64,000 nucleotides of DNA, from NCBI GenBank assembly GCA_964553745.1, contig CAZKLD010000009.1, positions 4,670-68,669 on the forward strand. The letters are read 5' to 3'. The DNA is from STC-113 sp964553745. Lineage in GTDB: Bacteria; Patescibacteriota; Gracilibacteria; BD1-5; UBA2023. A program made the translations under genes and the position numbers. Every line of letters starts with the position of its first letter. Positions within the stretch are counted from its first letter, which is position 1. The notes beneath the pieces were generated by a model. That model ran no database searches, was not told the origin of the DNA, and saw only the letters and a program-made list of their open reading frames with translations. Shown in pieces: positions 22,939 through 34,079 of the stretch.

Positions 22939-23458
22939 CAGTAAGATTAGTTAGGATTCTTTCTCTCATTTTTCAGACCCAGGGAGCTTCATCGGCCGTT
23001 TTCACATAAGACGTTCACACCCTTATAACATTTTCAAAATAATCTTGTACGTTTTTTCATATAATCAGTCTTGTAGTCGGGTAAATCTCATGATCTTTAG
23101 TCTTTGCAAGAGGGAAGTTGTCGAGTTCTGCCCAGTCATGGAAAACTCTGATATAATCATCTTCCCTTATTCTCCGGAGTCCTGCAATTCAGAGTTTCTG
23201 CAATCTTGATTCTATTTCATCCACAAGCTTAATCTTTTCAGTCAAATCAATTCTTTCTCTTATCTTTATCCTCACATGGTCGATGTCTGATCATCGGATA
23301 ATGCATCAATGTGCAAGAGATCATTTTGCAAAAAAGGCTTCTATAATGCGGGCATTCTCTTTGCAGAAATCAATAATTTCCAACACCGCTTGTTTCGTGA
23401 TGAAATGATTGTCGTATGATTTCAGATTATAGGGAAGCGAATTGAATGCTTCTGGCAT
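22928..23458 (-). CDS. nucleotidyltransferase-fold-like protein
   Basis: A 176-aa soluble protein. FFAKGSLAHGCIIRGSDIDH resembles the GSx(10)DxD-type core of the nucleotidyltransferase (NT) superfamily, with SDID as the metal-binding pair; both middle glycines are TGA. A WAELDNFPLA segment follows at a plausible place for the third acidic residue. The start ATG lies inside the radical SAM gene (32-base overlap) and the stop overlaps the IucA/IucC-like start, so all three are translationally coupled. It might adenylylate or otherwise prime a substrate for its neighbours; this is inference. Confidence 0.55.
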
Positions 23459-24275
23459 AGCATGCTCAGTTAAAGCTTAAAAAATCTGCATTTTCCTGAA
23501 GGCCTAGGATGCTATCTGTAATGTTTCACATTTTGAATTTATCATTTCATATGAAATATGTGCAAGGATAGATGTCTCAAGCTGGACTTATTGCTATAGT
23601 ATCGATTCAGCATCCGCATTTTCATTCGTTATCAGTGATCGATACCTTGATTAGCGGAGAGGTTATTTCTGACATATTCATATCCTTATCGAGAATCAAG
23701 CGGTTTTTAATGGCATTTCATTTGCTTATTACCGATCTGATGACAAGCTCGATATTCTCTGATCCGTAACCTTCCAGAAGCCCTATGACTTGACGAATAG
23801 ATCAGAAATTTTCAGAAGTTGCAGTCAATCTTATTTTTATATATGCTCATTTATCCAAGAGCAACCTGATTGCCCTCATCACTTTTTCAAATGCAAAAGC
23901 ATCTCACCTGATGTGGTTATGATAATCCTCCAATCAGTCAAGTGAAATCTGATAGATGGTTTTCGGATTTATGGAATTAAGCTCGTCAACAGTCTTGGAA
24001 TCGAGGAAATATGAATTCGTGACAAGTTCAACTCTTCAGTTATAATTCGCTATGCTTCTGGCAATCTTAAATACTATATCTTTCTTGAGGAGCGGTTCTC
24101 ACCCCGTGATCGAGGTCATTTCCGGCTTTATCCTTCAATAAAAGGCATCATAAAATCTCTGTGAGTAATTATGTACCGTTTCTCCGATTCTTCATTCTTC
24201 AGGAGCAACATAACAATGCTTGCACCTCAAATTGCAATCTTGAGTCACCAGATGTCGGACTTCTTTTATATTCAT
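23427..24275 (-). CDS. radical SAM protein with SPASM-like C-terminus
   Basis: A 282-aa radical SAM enzyme. The [4Fe-4S] motif is Cys14-Cys18-Cys21 in QDCNLRCKHCYVAPE, followed by the GGEPLLKKDI motif (TSITGGEP, one Gly TGA), the typical SLDG strand and a SAM-binding region. The C-terminus has extra cysteines (GKCGCGID...ISPAGDIYPCTYF, later GACYA), like a short SPASM or twitch domain. Such enzymes modify peptides or proteins. First gene of a three-gene operon with the NT-like and IucA/IucC-like genes. No obvious precursor peptide was seen next to it. The leader at 24276-24360 is A/T-rich. Confidence 0.85.
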
Positions 24276-24417
24276 AATTTATATATACTTATTGCTTTTG
24301 ATATGTCAAATCAACTTGAAAATTGTCGGTTCGATTGATTATTTTTGGTGACGACAACGAATTGCCTTTGACAAACGCATAAATTTTATTATCCTTTCCA
24401 TAATTAACTTGAGAACA

Positions 24418-24474
24418 ATGTCCAGAATAATTTTTTCTGCATCAAATAATAATAATTCCCTGCTCAACAATTAG
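24418..24474 (+). CDS. Asn-rich leader peptide of the aspS attenuator
   Basis: An 18-aa frame (MSRIIFSASNNNNSLLNN, TAG stop) with four consecutive AAT codons at 24445-24456 and two more Asn codons just before the stop: 6 of 18 residues. It directly overlaps region 1 of the attenuator described next and precedes aspS by about 230 bases. Such a run is what a ribosome would stall on when Asn-tRNA is scarce. Upstream, TTGACA at 24368-24373 could be a -35 box, but no convincing -10 lies at the right distance. Confidence 0.75.
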   Translation: MSRIIFSASNNNNSLLNN

Positions 24475-24535
24475 CGGTTTTTTTCTTGAATGAAATCCTT
24501 AAATCCCTGCTAATTGAAATAGCAGGGATTTTTTT
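24458..24535 (+). promoter_or_regulatory. transcription attenuator controlling aspS
   Basis: Four pairing regions of the classical kind. Region 1 CCCTGCT (24458-24464) lies inside the leader peptide. Region 2 TTAGCGG (24471-24477) includes its stop. Region 3 is CCCTGCTAA (24505-24513) and region 4 AGCAGGGAT (24521-24529), followed by a T-run. 3:4 forms a strong terminator. Region 2 can pair with 1 or with 3, each with one bulged T. A ribosome stalled on the four Asn codons would cover region 1, freeing 2 to pair with 3 and prevent termination. Thus low Asn-tRNA would raise aspS expression. Confidence 0.75.
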
Positions 24536-24554
24536 AAATATTAATTGTATTCAA

Positions 24555-24722
24555 ATGAAGAAAATCGACCTCAAGACATTCCTGAAGATGCAATATAAAT
24601 TCTGGCATCTGAATAATCCGCTTGCGGATAACTACAGCACTTTTCCATGAACAGATGTTTGTGAAATATTCATTTTAAATTACTTAAACTTCATAAAATC
24701 ATGAAAACAATCAAAGAGATAA
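24555..24722 (+). CDS. small protein upstream of aspS (55 aa)
   Basis: ATG to TAA, 55 codons with TGA=Gly twice. It begins 20 bases after the attenuator's T-run and overlaps the aspS start by 22 bases, so ribosomes finishing it could restart on aspS. Sequence is rich in aromatic residues (FLKMQYKFWHLNNPL) with one Cys; no family recognised. It may be a genuine small protein or mainly a coupling frame. Confidence 0.5.
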
Positions 24723-25999
24723 TCTCAGAGAAACCAACCTGAGAAATCACGATATCGTGATTCATAGACACTATCCGCGATCATAAGAAATATATTTTTC
24801 TCATCTTGAGGCAGAAGACCGAATTTATACAGATATTCATCGAAAAAGAGAAATTCGAGTGAATTGAATTTAAACCCGAATCGTTTATCGAGATCACCTG
24901 AGTCCTCCAGTACAAAGAAGAAATCAAGCTTCACTCTATGGAACTGATAGCAGAAAGCATAGAAATCCTATCGCAAACACTCGAGGAGCTTCCGATTTCA
25001 TGGAAATGAGAATGATATCCGTCAATGACTGAAAGACTAGACCATAGGCATATCTCTCTTCGTGAGCCGAAAATACTTCTTGCTTTCGAGATGATGTCAT
25101 GCTTCGATCTTAAGGTCAGGGAATTCTTCTACAAGAGATGATTCATGGAAATCCATACCCCTAAAATCATCTGAACATCATCTGAGTGATGAGCTGAACT
25201 TTTTGAAATGGAATATTTTGAAAAAAAGGCCTATCTTGCACAATCGCCACAGATTTATAAGCAGATGGCAATAGCCGCATGATTCGAGAAAGTCCTGGAA
25301 ATAGCCCCAGCTTTTCGGGCAGATCCATCTTTTACCTCAAGGCACGTTACTGAAATAACAATGCTCGATGTCGAGATGTGACCGATAAAGTCATATCATG
25401 AAATTCTAGAGATCGAGTCTGAGATGCTGGCTTTTACTCTAGCAGCCTTAAAGGAAGAATTCTCTGATAAAGTCAGGGCACTATACTGACTTGAGATTGA
25501 AGTTCCGACTTTGCCATTCCCGACCTTGAGATTCAGAGAGTGCGTAGAGATCCTAAAAGAAGAATTCGGGATTGAGATACTCGAATGAGAAGATATGAGC
25601 TCAGAGTGAGAGAAGAAAATGGCAGAATACATCAAGAGGGAATTATGACATGATTTTTTGTTCATTACAGAATATCCTTCATCAGTCAGGGCATTCTATA
25701 CCATGACAAAAGATTGAGAGGCTCCTTACTCAACTTGATTCGACCTGATATATAAGGGGCTCGAGATAACATCTTGAGCGCAGAGGGAGCACAGGCACGA
25801 CATTCTCAGGAGCAAAATCATAGAAAAATGAATGTGAGTCGATGGATTCTATCATTATCTGGAGGCTTTCAAGCACGGGATTCCTCCTCATTGATGATTC
25901 GGATTCTGATTTGCGAGATTATTCAAGCAAATGCTCGGATATGACACGATTAAAGAAATGATACTCATGCCAAGGGATCCGAAAAGGATTTTCCCTTAA
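24701..25999 (+). CDS. aspS: archaeal/eukaryal-type aspartyl-tRNA synthetase, probably non-discriminating
   Basis: A 432-aa class IIb synthetase of the short archaeal type, not the roughly 590-aa bacterial type. The N-terminal OB fold is followed by the catalytic core with MEIHTPKI, TSSEGGAELFEMEYFEKKAY, QSPQIYKQM (the archaeal signature) and APAFRADPSFTSRHVTE (motif 2). Motif 3 is GGFGFGFARLF at the C-terminus, with TGA at several glycines. Enzymes of this type often charge both tRNA-Asp and tRNA-Asn with Asp, and GatCAB then makes Asn-tRNA. The upstream attenuator carries Asn, not Asp, codons, which supports a role in Asn-tRNA supply. No separate AsnRS is in the window. Confidence 0.9.
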
Positions 26000-26074
26000 A
26001 TCAATATTGAGTTTCTAGGTTTTATCCGTATCATCCGAATTGCGACTTACTTTATATTTTTAAATTTAAAAATT

Positions 26075-26458
26075 ATGAGTGATGTGCAGATTTTTCAAAT
26101 ATTCGGCTTTATGCTACTTTTCATAGGATTAAGTACCTTATTGAATAAGGATACATACAAAAAGATGATGGATGATTTCGCCTCCAGCTACTGACTTTAT
26201 TTCCTGACATGAATACTTATTTTCCTGCTTTGATTCATCATGGTCTCTTTTCATAACATCTGGGAATGGGAGATGTGACTGATCATTACGCTGTTAGGTT
26301 GGATGTCTCTGACAAAGTGAATGGTGATGATCGTCTTTCCTGATTGGACAATGGATGTCACCAAGAAAGTGATGGGAATAGAGAAGTTCATAACGGCATA
26401 TAAATATCTGGTAATATCACTATGATTGATATTCCTTATACTCTGATATCTTTCGTAA
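26075..26458 (+). CDS. four-helix membrane protein, unknown
   Basis: 127 aa with four hydrophobic segments (about residues 5-22, 42-58, 68-86 and 110-126) joined by short loops; TGA used for glycines inside the helices. An N-terminal KDTYKKMMDDF loop is conserved-looking. No family recognised with certainty; DUF2065-like small integral proteins are similar in layout. It follows aspS by 75 bases and ends at a terminator. Confidence 0.65.
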
Positions 26459-26467
26459 AAAAAACTT

Positions 26468-26500
26468 AAATAATCCTCCGGTCAGCCGGAGGATTATTTA
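26468..26500. terminator. bidirectional intrinsic terminator
   Basis: Palindrome AAATAATCCTCCGG / CCGGAGGATTATTT with a TCAG-type loop. It sits between the converging membrane-protein gene and the NACHT gene; the NACHT stop codon lies inside its outer arm. Confidence 0.88.
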
Positions 26501-29500
26501 AATAGATTGGATTTTGACTCATGAGTTCTTGAGGCTGAATAATAGGTCATGCCGTATTTCTCTGCTTCATTTTTCCATCACCTTGTATATGCTGTATTCT
26601 ATGATGCTTCTCAATAATTCATCCTTTGTTTTGTGGAGTGAATTTCAAAGTTTAGCAATTTCAAAATAGCATCAAGCTGAGAATAATTTTCAAATTCCAA
26701 AATTAATCGAATCTCAGAATAACTCATTTCAATTATCTAAAAGCGTTTTTAGTATTAGATAGATTCTTGGGTAATCCTTCACTTCGAAAAATCTTCTGAG
26801 CAGTATGCTTATATGATTTGAGCATTTTTCCGGTCATATCTTAATGAGCTCGTTTCATAAATCAAGTAAATCGCTTCACTGGATTTTACCTGAAAGCAAT
26901 TCAAGTCACTCGGTCATGAAACCGAATTCAGGGCTCTTCGCATCAATCTTATTCAAAAGCGTCACATATAACTGTGCGGATGTTTTGAGATCTTCTCTCA
27001 TAATGAACTTCAAAATACAGGAATAGGCAGAAGAAAAATATTTCAATTCTCATGCTTCCATTAGGGCTATATATAATCTGTATGCGCCCAACAGTCCATC
27101 ATTTGTGGAATCCATCAGTTTTTCTGCTCATTCCAGAGCGCAGAGCTTTCATTCCTCATATCCTGTCTGGTAAAGCTTTATCAGTATTTTGTTAATTTCA
27201 AATACATGACCTTTTTCAATACTTTCACGTGCATATTTGCTTAACCTTCCGATGACAGAATAATCTCATGAATCTAACATTTCAGACAATATGATCTCCG
27301 CATCTGATCTGTCCGATTCAATTAGCGCATCTGCTCATTTCAGACAAATATCTGATGATTTTTTATCCCCGTGAACATAAAAATCCTTGTAAAACCATCC
27401 AGCCTCAAAGAATTCCTCTTCAATCACCAACCTTTTTCAATGTTGCTCAAGTATGGGTATTAAACTTTTTTCTCATTTTTTGTATAATGCAACAAATATC
27501 TTCATGCATTGTTCTCGCTCTCATCCTGCATACAGCATCTCTGCGCATTTGCGTGCATTATTGTTGAGCTCGCCTCATGATTTCACAATTTCCATGTACA
27601 GTTTTCATGCGCTTAGAAAATCCGCTTTCAAATAAAATTTATCTGCGATTTTCACGGAAAGGGCTAATCATCGGCTATCTCGAAATTTAGACATTTCCCT
27701 TACGATTTGCTCGATACCCGAAAAGCTTATTTCGTCCGATCTTCTATCAATTATCAGATATGCTATCTCAATTCATTCTTTCTTTCAGCTTTTTGCACAT
27801 ATAGAAGCAAGTTCGACTAATGAATGCTCCATTATTCAATATATCTGATCTAATGCATTGCGAACTGAATTGAATGCCTCATAGTATCAGGACTTTATCA
27901 TTTCTTTGTAAATAGCGACTGTTATCCATGGCGTTTCAGAGTCCTTGAATAATTCTGCATATCCTAAACATATCTTGATTGATTTCTCGCTCCTATGATT
28001 GATGAGCTCTTTGATTACGTCCATTATTCATCACATTGCATTGGGCAGATTCTTCTCAATTGATTCTCTGTGTATTTCTTGAATCGTCTGTTGCACAAAA
28101 TCTACTGACATCTTATCTCATTTTCGCATTATTGAAGCACAGATTCCCCATATTACTTCAAGGTCTCAAATTTTATACAGAAGTTCTGCTATTATTTCCT
28201 CAAATCAGTCGAATGAACATTTCATTGCCTCATTGTATATCATTAACAGAGCTCATGTATCCCGGCTTTTTATGAATATCTCTGAAAACTCCAAAGCTTT
28301 CATCACAAATTCCTTTCTTTCAACCTTTGACATCTCTATGCAAAATGAACAAATGTCTTCATAATTTCACCCTCTGATGCTTTCCGATATCTCATTTGAG
28401 ACGAATTCCAAGCTCTCAAGAGTTCATAGCCTTATCATGTCGATTGTGGAATTTTTTGATTTCGGATATTTCCTGTAGAATTCTTGAGCAAATATATTGT
28501 CTTTTGCACCAATTTTTTTCTGCAATTCTTGGAAACCTCAAATCTTAATCAATATATCTTCAATATTGAAATTTCTGATTTTGGATATATAAAGTCCGAT
28601 AACTCCGCTCAATGGTCATTTTGCAGTTCATTGCTCTCGGATGACGCTTATTAAAAATTCCAATCATATGAAAAATCAATCCCCATATACATCATCGTCC
28701 TTCAAAAGTCATCATTCCCCTAAAAATCATTCTAGCTTCTTCATACTTCAGATCTTGCCTGAATTATATAGAATTTCACAATAGTTTAATAATACTGGCC
28801 TGAAATTTCTCCAGTCATTCCAGTTTCAACGCGCAAATGAATCCCTTTTCTGAAGAATACTTTTGTCTCAGTCTCTTTTTCAGGAAAAATGCCTAGCCAA
28901 AAAATATTCATAGAATGACCTGTGGATAAAGGCATATTTATCTTCTCAGTCCACTTTGAATAGCACCGAAAGGCTGGTAATGGAAGAATCAGGAATATCT
29001 TTCAATTTCTTCTTGTTGAATATTTCATAGGCAATCTTTCATAATCTGTCCATTTCAATATCAGTGTGATAAGAATCTTGTTTGAATATTCTATTTCATT
29101 TGGGGAAATTTTGCTCTGTAATGATGTACCTTACGACAGCCTCATACAATTCTGCCTTATTCTTGATTTTGGGCAAGCCTTTTGTCGAGAGCAATATTAT
29201 AAAATATAAGATTAGCGGGTTATTTTTTCATTCGCTTCATATCTTTCATGATTCCAAGAAGTTGCGGATTATTTTATATTCCGCTTCGCAATCGTCTTTT
29301 TTTAGAATTTGCTTTAATCTGCTTTCGATGAAATCCTCTTTTTCCATCATTGATAATTGCTCGAAAAATATTGTCCGGAGGTTTTCATCGCCCGACTCAT
29401 TGAATTCATTCTTTCTGGATCACATTATGATTTTATGCCACACTAATGCATCTATGACTGAATCCCCGGCCACATATTTCTTGTGAAAAGGACGATTCAG

Positions 29501-31246
29501 TAATATATTTTTAACTTTCTCCTTTATCTTTGAATCTATCTCATCTATTCAATCGGCGAAAATTAAAAAGTTTCTATTTGGAAAGTATGTATCAATTCTC
29601 TTCAATATAGAATCGATATTCTCACCATGAATATATATTGTTCACTTGGGGAATGCCTCACTATGGCTTTCTTCAATATTTCACATTGGTCCTTGAGAAT
29701 CCGTTTCCTCTCTCATGCTGAAATCGCTTGCCTTCAGGAATACGATAAAATATTCCGGATGATTTTTTATCGCCTCTCTAGCCATTTTGGCCAACTGAGT
29801 GGATTTTCATTCTCAGACATTTTCAAGCAAGACAAATTTATACATTTCTTCATCCTCCAGCATCTCACTTATACCATAGCTTGTTTTTTTGAGAGTCGGA
29901 GGAATTTTCATATTGAGTTTCTTTCTCCAGATATCATTCGGATCACTTACTATGCTTAATGAGTACGTCTTTCTGCAGATAAGATTTTCCTCCCTGTGGA
30001 TGGCCTTATCTATTGATCTTTCGAATATCTCTCTTATGTTTGCATCTGTTTTTTCATTTAGTCCAGAAATTTCTCTTAAATCACTCGATATTCGCTCTTC
30101 ATCCTCTTCTCTTATTCTGAATTCTCTTTGAAGACTGATACTGGTAATCTTTTTCAGCTTGAATCATATGATTTTCCATAATTCGTAATTATCTCTTTCC
30201 TTTTCGGCATATGCAATCGGCAGGATTTTTTTCAGCTCCTCTTCGCTTAACTCGGATGATTCCAAGTAGCGCAAAATATCCTCAAACCATCATTTATCGA
30301 TTATTCTCTTTATGCAAAACATATTCAATCATTCTATTCAAAGGTTCTGCTTGAGCAGATTTCTGCATATCTCAGGATTATCTGCTAAATACTTATTCAG
30401 TCAACTTTGCAGGTAAGTCATCGTTATCTTTCCACTGAGTCAGAACAATGCCAGAATTTTCCGGTAGTTATCTGGCGTTATGATTAAGTTTCAGTCATTA
30501 TTCAAGGGAGTTCATTTGCTGTCGATATCCATGAATTCATATCCTTTTCCTTCAAATCTTTTTTCACTCTCATCGATTCATGTTTTTCTGTCTCATTTCT
30601 TGAAATCGAAAAAGTAAGCATAAGAACGGTTTCAGACCATTATCATTTCATTTCATCTTATCCTTCCGTGTTGAACCGCACTATCAAAAGCTGCATCAAA
30701 ATCTCCTCAAGCTTCAATCATGGCCTTGAACATGCCCTTACTTTTTTCTGTTCATGGGAAATGGATTCATCTGAAATTAAGTCTGGGAAAATTATCCATC
30801 ATCCATCTGATTGATTCTGCAATCCTTTTTTTCTGTTTCTCTGAGTTATCATAAAATACTTCTTTTCTGTCACTTCCCAATATTTCGTCAAAGGCAGATT
30901 TCAACTCATCTGAAAGCATCTCAGTGTCCTCGATTCACATATCCGAATCAAGCTTTTCGAAGAGCTCTTTTTCGCCCTTTTTGAGCTTCTGCTTCTTTGT
31001 TATCCTTGCCTTTATGCTTTCATACTCAGCATTCTTGACAACCGGCAGATGTCTAAGCAGATAAATTCTTCAAAAATCAGGTTTCTTCCTGCATAATGCT
31101 TCAAGATCTCCGATTTCATCTTCGCTTAGAATTGCACTTACATTTGCCTTAAAGGAGGATTTCATGGCGTCTATCCCATCATTAAAAAAAGCCTCTTTTC
31201 ATTTGAGGTTTCATCTGGCATTTCTGGTATTATTTGTGTTGGACAT
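26498..31246 (-). CDS. giant NACHT (STAND) NTPase with long helical-repeat C-terminus
   Basis: A 1582-aa protein on one continuous TGA=Gly frame. The N-terminal region (1 to about 440) is unrecognised, charged and mostly helical, with no membrane segment. The NTPase follows: a variant Walker A (LLENVGEGKSTQLAKM, near 475) where the usual first glycine is Glu; Walker B with the NACHT acidic pattern FLIFADGIDEID (near 564); and a sensor-like IIMGSRKNEF. It continues with NPLILYFIILLSTKGLPKIK and the winged-helix hallmark YAFIHRSFYEYFLARHF near 772. About 800 residues of alpha-helical repeats (HEAT/TPR-like) complete an NLR-type layout. Its ATG lies inside a small upstream gene (17-base overlap). 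Bacterial NACHT proteins of this form commonly sense phage; that role is inference. Confidence 0.88.
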
Positions 31247-31421
31247 TTTTTGCTTCAGGTACTGATAATTTGTTTATTGCATTGTACCAAAAAATCTCCA
31301 TAAATGCAAATTTCAGAGCTATGGAGAAGGGCTCAAGGGGGATTATATTTTCTTTATTACTGAAATCTTTACATTTGACGGATTCAGCCTCAGGAAAAAA
31401 TCTGTCATATTTCATTTGCAT
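31230..31421 (-). CDS. small protein between GHMP-like and NACHT genes
   Basis: From ATG 31421 to TAA 31230, 63 aa (MQMKYDRFFPEAESVKCKDF and an aromatic helix FAFMEIFWYN). It overlaps the 3' end of the GHMP-like gene by 79 bases in another frame and the NACHT start by 17 bases. The same frame stays open well upstream and reads like protein (for example DDFKNYRTAHQIHQRVDLRG). It might therefore be longer, or the GHMP-like gene might end by frameshifting into it. Function unknown. Confidence 0.45.
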   Translation of the reverse strand: MQMKYDRFFPEAESVKCKDFSNKENIIPLEPFSIALKFAFMEIFWYNAINKLSVPEAKNVQHK

Positions 31422-33094
31422 ACAAGCTGCAAATCCTCTCAAGTCGACTCTTTGATGAATCTGATGAGCGGTACGATAATTTTTGAAATCATCTCATTTT
31501 TGCTTTTGGAGTAGCTGGATGAGGACAGTATTTTGTTGCTTATCTCATTTCCAAGATTCTCACAAAGCAGATTCAAGACCTCTACTGTTACGCTCTGGGA
31601 ATGCACCTCTTTTGAAGTGAGTTTTTTTCAATTGAAGAACATTTTATTTGTTATAGTGTCCAGCAGCAATCAATCGATATCATTTTCGAAAATGGATTTA
31701 TATTGGATGGTTTTCACTTCTCAATCGGAATCTTTAAGGATTACCTTATCTTTCTGGACATAAGGCGAATAAATTGATTCTGAGATATATTGCTCGATCT
31801 TTATTCAGTCTTCGCATTCTCAATCGAGATTTGAAGAATATTCTATGGCAATATCCGGATATCGGTTCCTGAGAGAATCTATGGAATTGGAAATGGTATT
31901 CGTCGAGAGTCATTGTTTTGTCACAACAAGGTATCATCATCAGACTTTTCCAGTGTAGATAGGCACAATTCATATCTTCTCGTCTTTATTTCATGCGTTT
32001 TTTTTGAATTCATGAATGAAATCTTCCGCAAAATCGCTCTGCTTCTCTATCAGCGCAACCGCAAATCTATAGGAATTGATGTGGTCTATGAATTCTTCGA
32101 TTGTGCTCTGATTCATTCATTTTTCAAAAAGGTTCTTGAAACATTGTATGGTTAGTGCGCTCAGGATCGAAATATTGTCTATGAATTGGGAATTTATCGA
32201 GTCTTTCTTTGCGAATTTCGAAATATATGTGTTCTCTAGGCCCGCTGGGATAACTTCATCTCGGATGAATCCTGATAATTCCTTCAGCCTGTTTTCATCT
32301 GCTTTTTTATATGACTCGACCTTCTGGGAATCGGTAGGGATTCAAGTGAAAATCATCATATAATCCAGTGGAATAGAATCTGAAATCAAGGTGTCCTCAT
32401 ATTTTCCCACAAGATCGATATAATCGGTTTTCAGTACAGGGATTCAGTTTTCTTCTGTATTTTCAGATATCAGATAATGGGGATTCTTTGAATTGGTCAG
32501 AGTTGAAATGAGAGTCTGTCATACTGAATTTGAATATCTGGCCTTTAGCTCTTGACTGAGTCAGAATTCGAAAATCTCTTTGAATTCTCAAGAGTTCACG
32601 AATGTCCTGTAATCGGATAAAAGATTGGATTTGAGCGCAGAACTGGTCATGAATGTGGCTGTTGATATCAGCGCAAGAGCGGTTCATGAAAATCCGAATG
32701 AATGTCATCTGGTAGTTTCCGACAATATTTCAAATTCTATTCACTTCTTGCAGGATTTTCAGTCTAGGAATTCCCGGATTGCTTCCATGAGCGAACCGGC
32801 CTCCTTATTCACTTCTTTGAACGGATATGTTTCGAAATCGTTTTTTGAGACATTGTAGGATGTGACATCCTTGAATACGATAAGTGAATCTTTGCGGAAC
32901 TTGACTCAAAGATAGCATTTCAATGGGATTTTACTAGTGACGAATGCGAATTGTGATCTGTGGCCATATCAACCAGGTCACCATGGAAGTGAAAAACATC
33001 AGCTTAGGACCAGATCGTTTCTGGAAAAGAACTCGGAGTAAACTTCAGCAAAATTTTTTCGGATTGACCAAGTGTTCATCTGGATTCTTTTCAT
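31343..33094 (-). CDS. GHMP-kinase-like protein, extended
   Basis: 583 aa. The N-terminus (LVLSGCFSLPWGPGGYGHRS) recalls the substrate-binding start of GHMP kinases. TRGHSFGFSGTALALISTA, near residue 140, resembles the glycine/serine-rich ATP loop, and PIYTGKVGGGYLVV near 400 resembles the C-terminal glycine motif. About half of these glycines are TGA. The protein is much longer than normal GHMP kinases (300-450 aa), and the last 150 residues are unknown. The phosphate-loop consensus is imperfect, so catalysis is uncertain. It starts 38 bases after the Nudix gene and is followed by the NACHT gene. Confidence 0.45.
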
Positions 33095-33132
33095 ATTGAG
33101 AAAAAGTTAATTTTGCCATATACTATCAAATT

Positions 33133-33792
33133 TTACATTAAATCAAAATGAACTTTAAATAATTGATTCATTTTTCATGAGTATTTCGCGATAAGGTCCT
33201 GGAGTCAGCTTGTGTATTTTTCCGGCTCGGAATTGATCATATCAATCACACGGTCCAAGTCTATACTTTCATGTGATACCGCTTCTAGATTATCCAGACG
33301 GAACTTTCAATCATATATTGCGAAAAAAATTGTCGCATTAAACCTTCTTTCATAAGGCGGATCATCTTCGTTTTTCGGATTAATCATTGCCCTAAGCCAT
33401 TTATCATGATCAATTATTTGAAGTACTGCGACTTTATTCAAATCCACTTTTTTCAGAAGAGTGGAGAATTCATTTTCGTCTGACGCAACAACAGACTTGA
33501 TTCAGAGTTCTTCTCACACTTCCCTCATTGCAGTCACGTCAGGCGATTCTCAAGGTCTGGCATGTCATCAGACTGCCTTATCGAAGACAAAAGAGCATTC
33601 GCTCGTATTTCATCTTTTGACTAATCTGATTCTTTTTGCGGTATCCATCATCAGCACTCATATGCTTCAAGCTGCTCGGGTGACTCCGGAGCACTTCATG
33701 AATTCCTCTTTCTGCTCTTCAATGAATTGTTTTCTATCAACAGTTCATAATAGCATTCATTCTCTATCATAGATGACAATCTCTTCCTTCAT
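33133..33792 (-). CDS. Nudix hydrolase
   Basis: 219 aa. The Nudix box GGHARPGESPDVTAMREVGE followed by ELGI fits G-x5-E-x7-REUxEE-xGU exactly, with TGA for the leading glycines. Surroundings (CSFVFDKAVGG before, WLRAMINPKNEDDPPYERRF after) are close to the isopentenyl-diphosphate isomerase-like and NTP-pyrophosphohydrolase Nudix groups. First gene of the operon that continues with the GHMP-like and NACHT genes. Nudix enzymes clear nucleoside diphosphate derivatives; in this context a link to nucleotide signalling is possible but not shown. Confidence 0.85.
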
Positions 33793-34079
33793 AATATTCA
33801 ATTTAATTTTTTAATGCCTTCATTGTAAGTGAAGTTTTCTAATAAAAAAAGAAAAAATTACGAAAAATTCATAAGCTATATTTTAGCTTATTTAAGCCAT
33901 AAATCATTTCAACGGAAATCACATCATAAAAATTTCATATCTTTGTCCGTTTTTTTCCTAACTGAAAAAAATATAAATCCTGCAGTTCTTTAACATGAAA
34001 CACAAAAAACAAAAACAAACATTCAAAGGATCCAGTGAGTCTCTCGTATAACGACTAAATCATAAAGGAGGATACGGAA
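33793..34079. other. junction and leader of standard-code island 1
   Basis: Divergent region between the Nudix gene and island 1. ATAAGCTA/TAGCTTAT forms a small hairpin at 33871-33891. From about 33980 the sequence changes from host-like A/T-rich to a leader rich in CAAAAAACA repeats, ending in a perfect AAAGGAGG Shine-Dalgarno at about 34064-34071. I see no integrase, attachment site or direct repeat at the junction. Confidence 0.4.

Noticed and set aside
24276..24417. A complete sigma70 promoter before the aspS leader
   Set aside because: TTGACA at 24368 is good, but TATTAT is only 13 bases away and CATAAT is 25, so no pair has acceptable spacing.
26844..33772. Many plus-strand open frames of 60-134 aa
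   Set aside because: All are shadows of the minus-strand NACHT, GHMP-like and Nudix genes; they lack protein-like motifs and the minus-strand frame is continuous under table 25.
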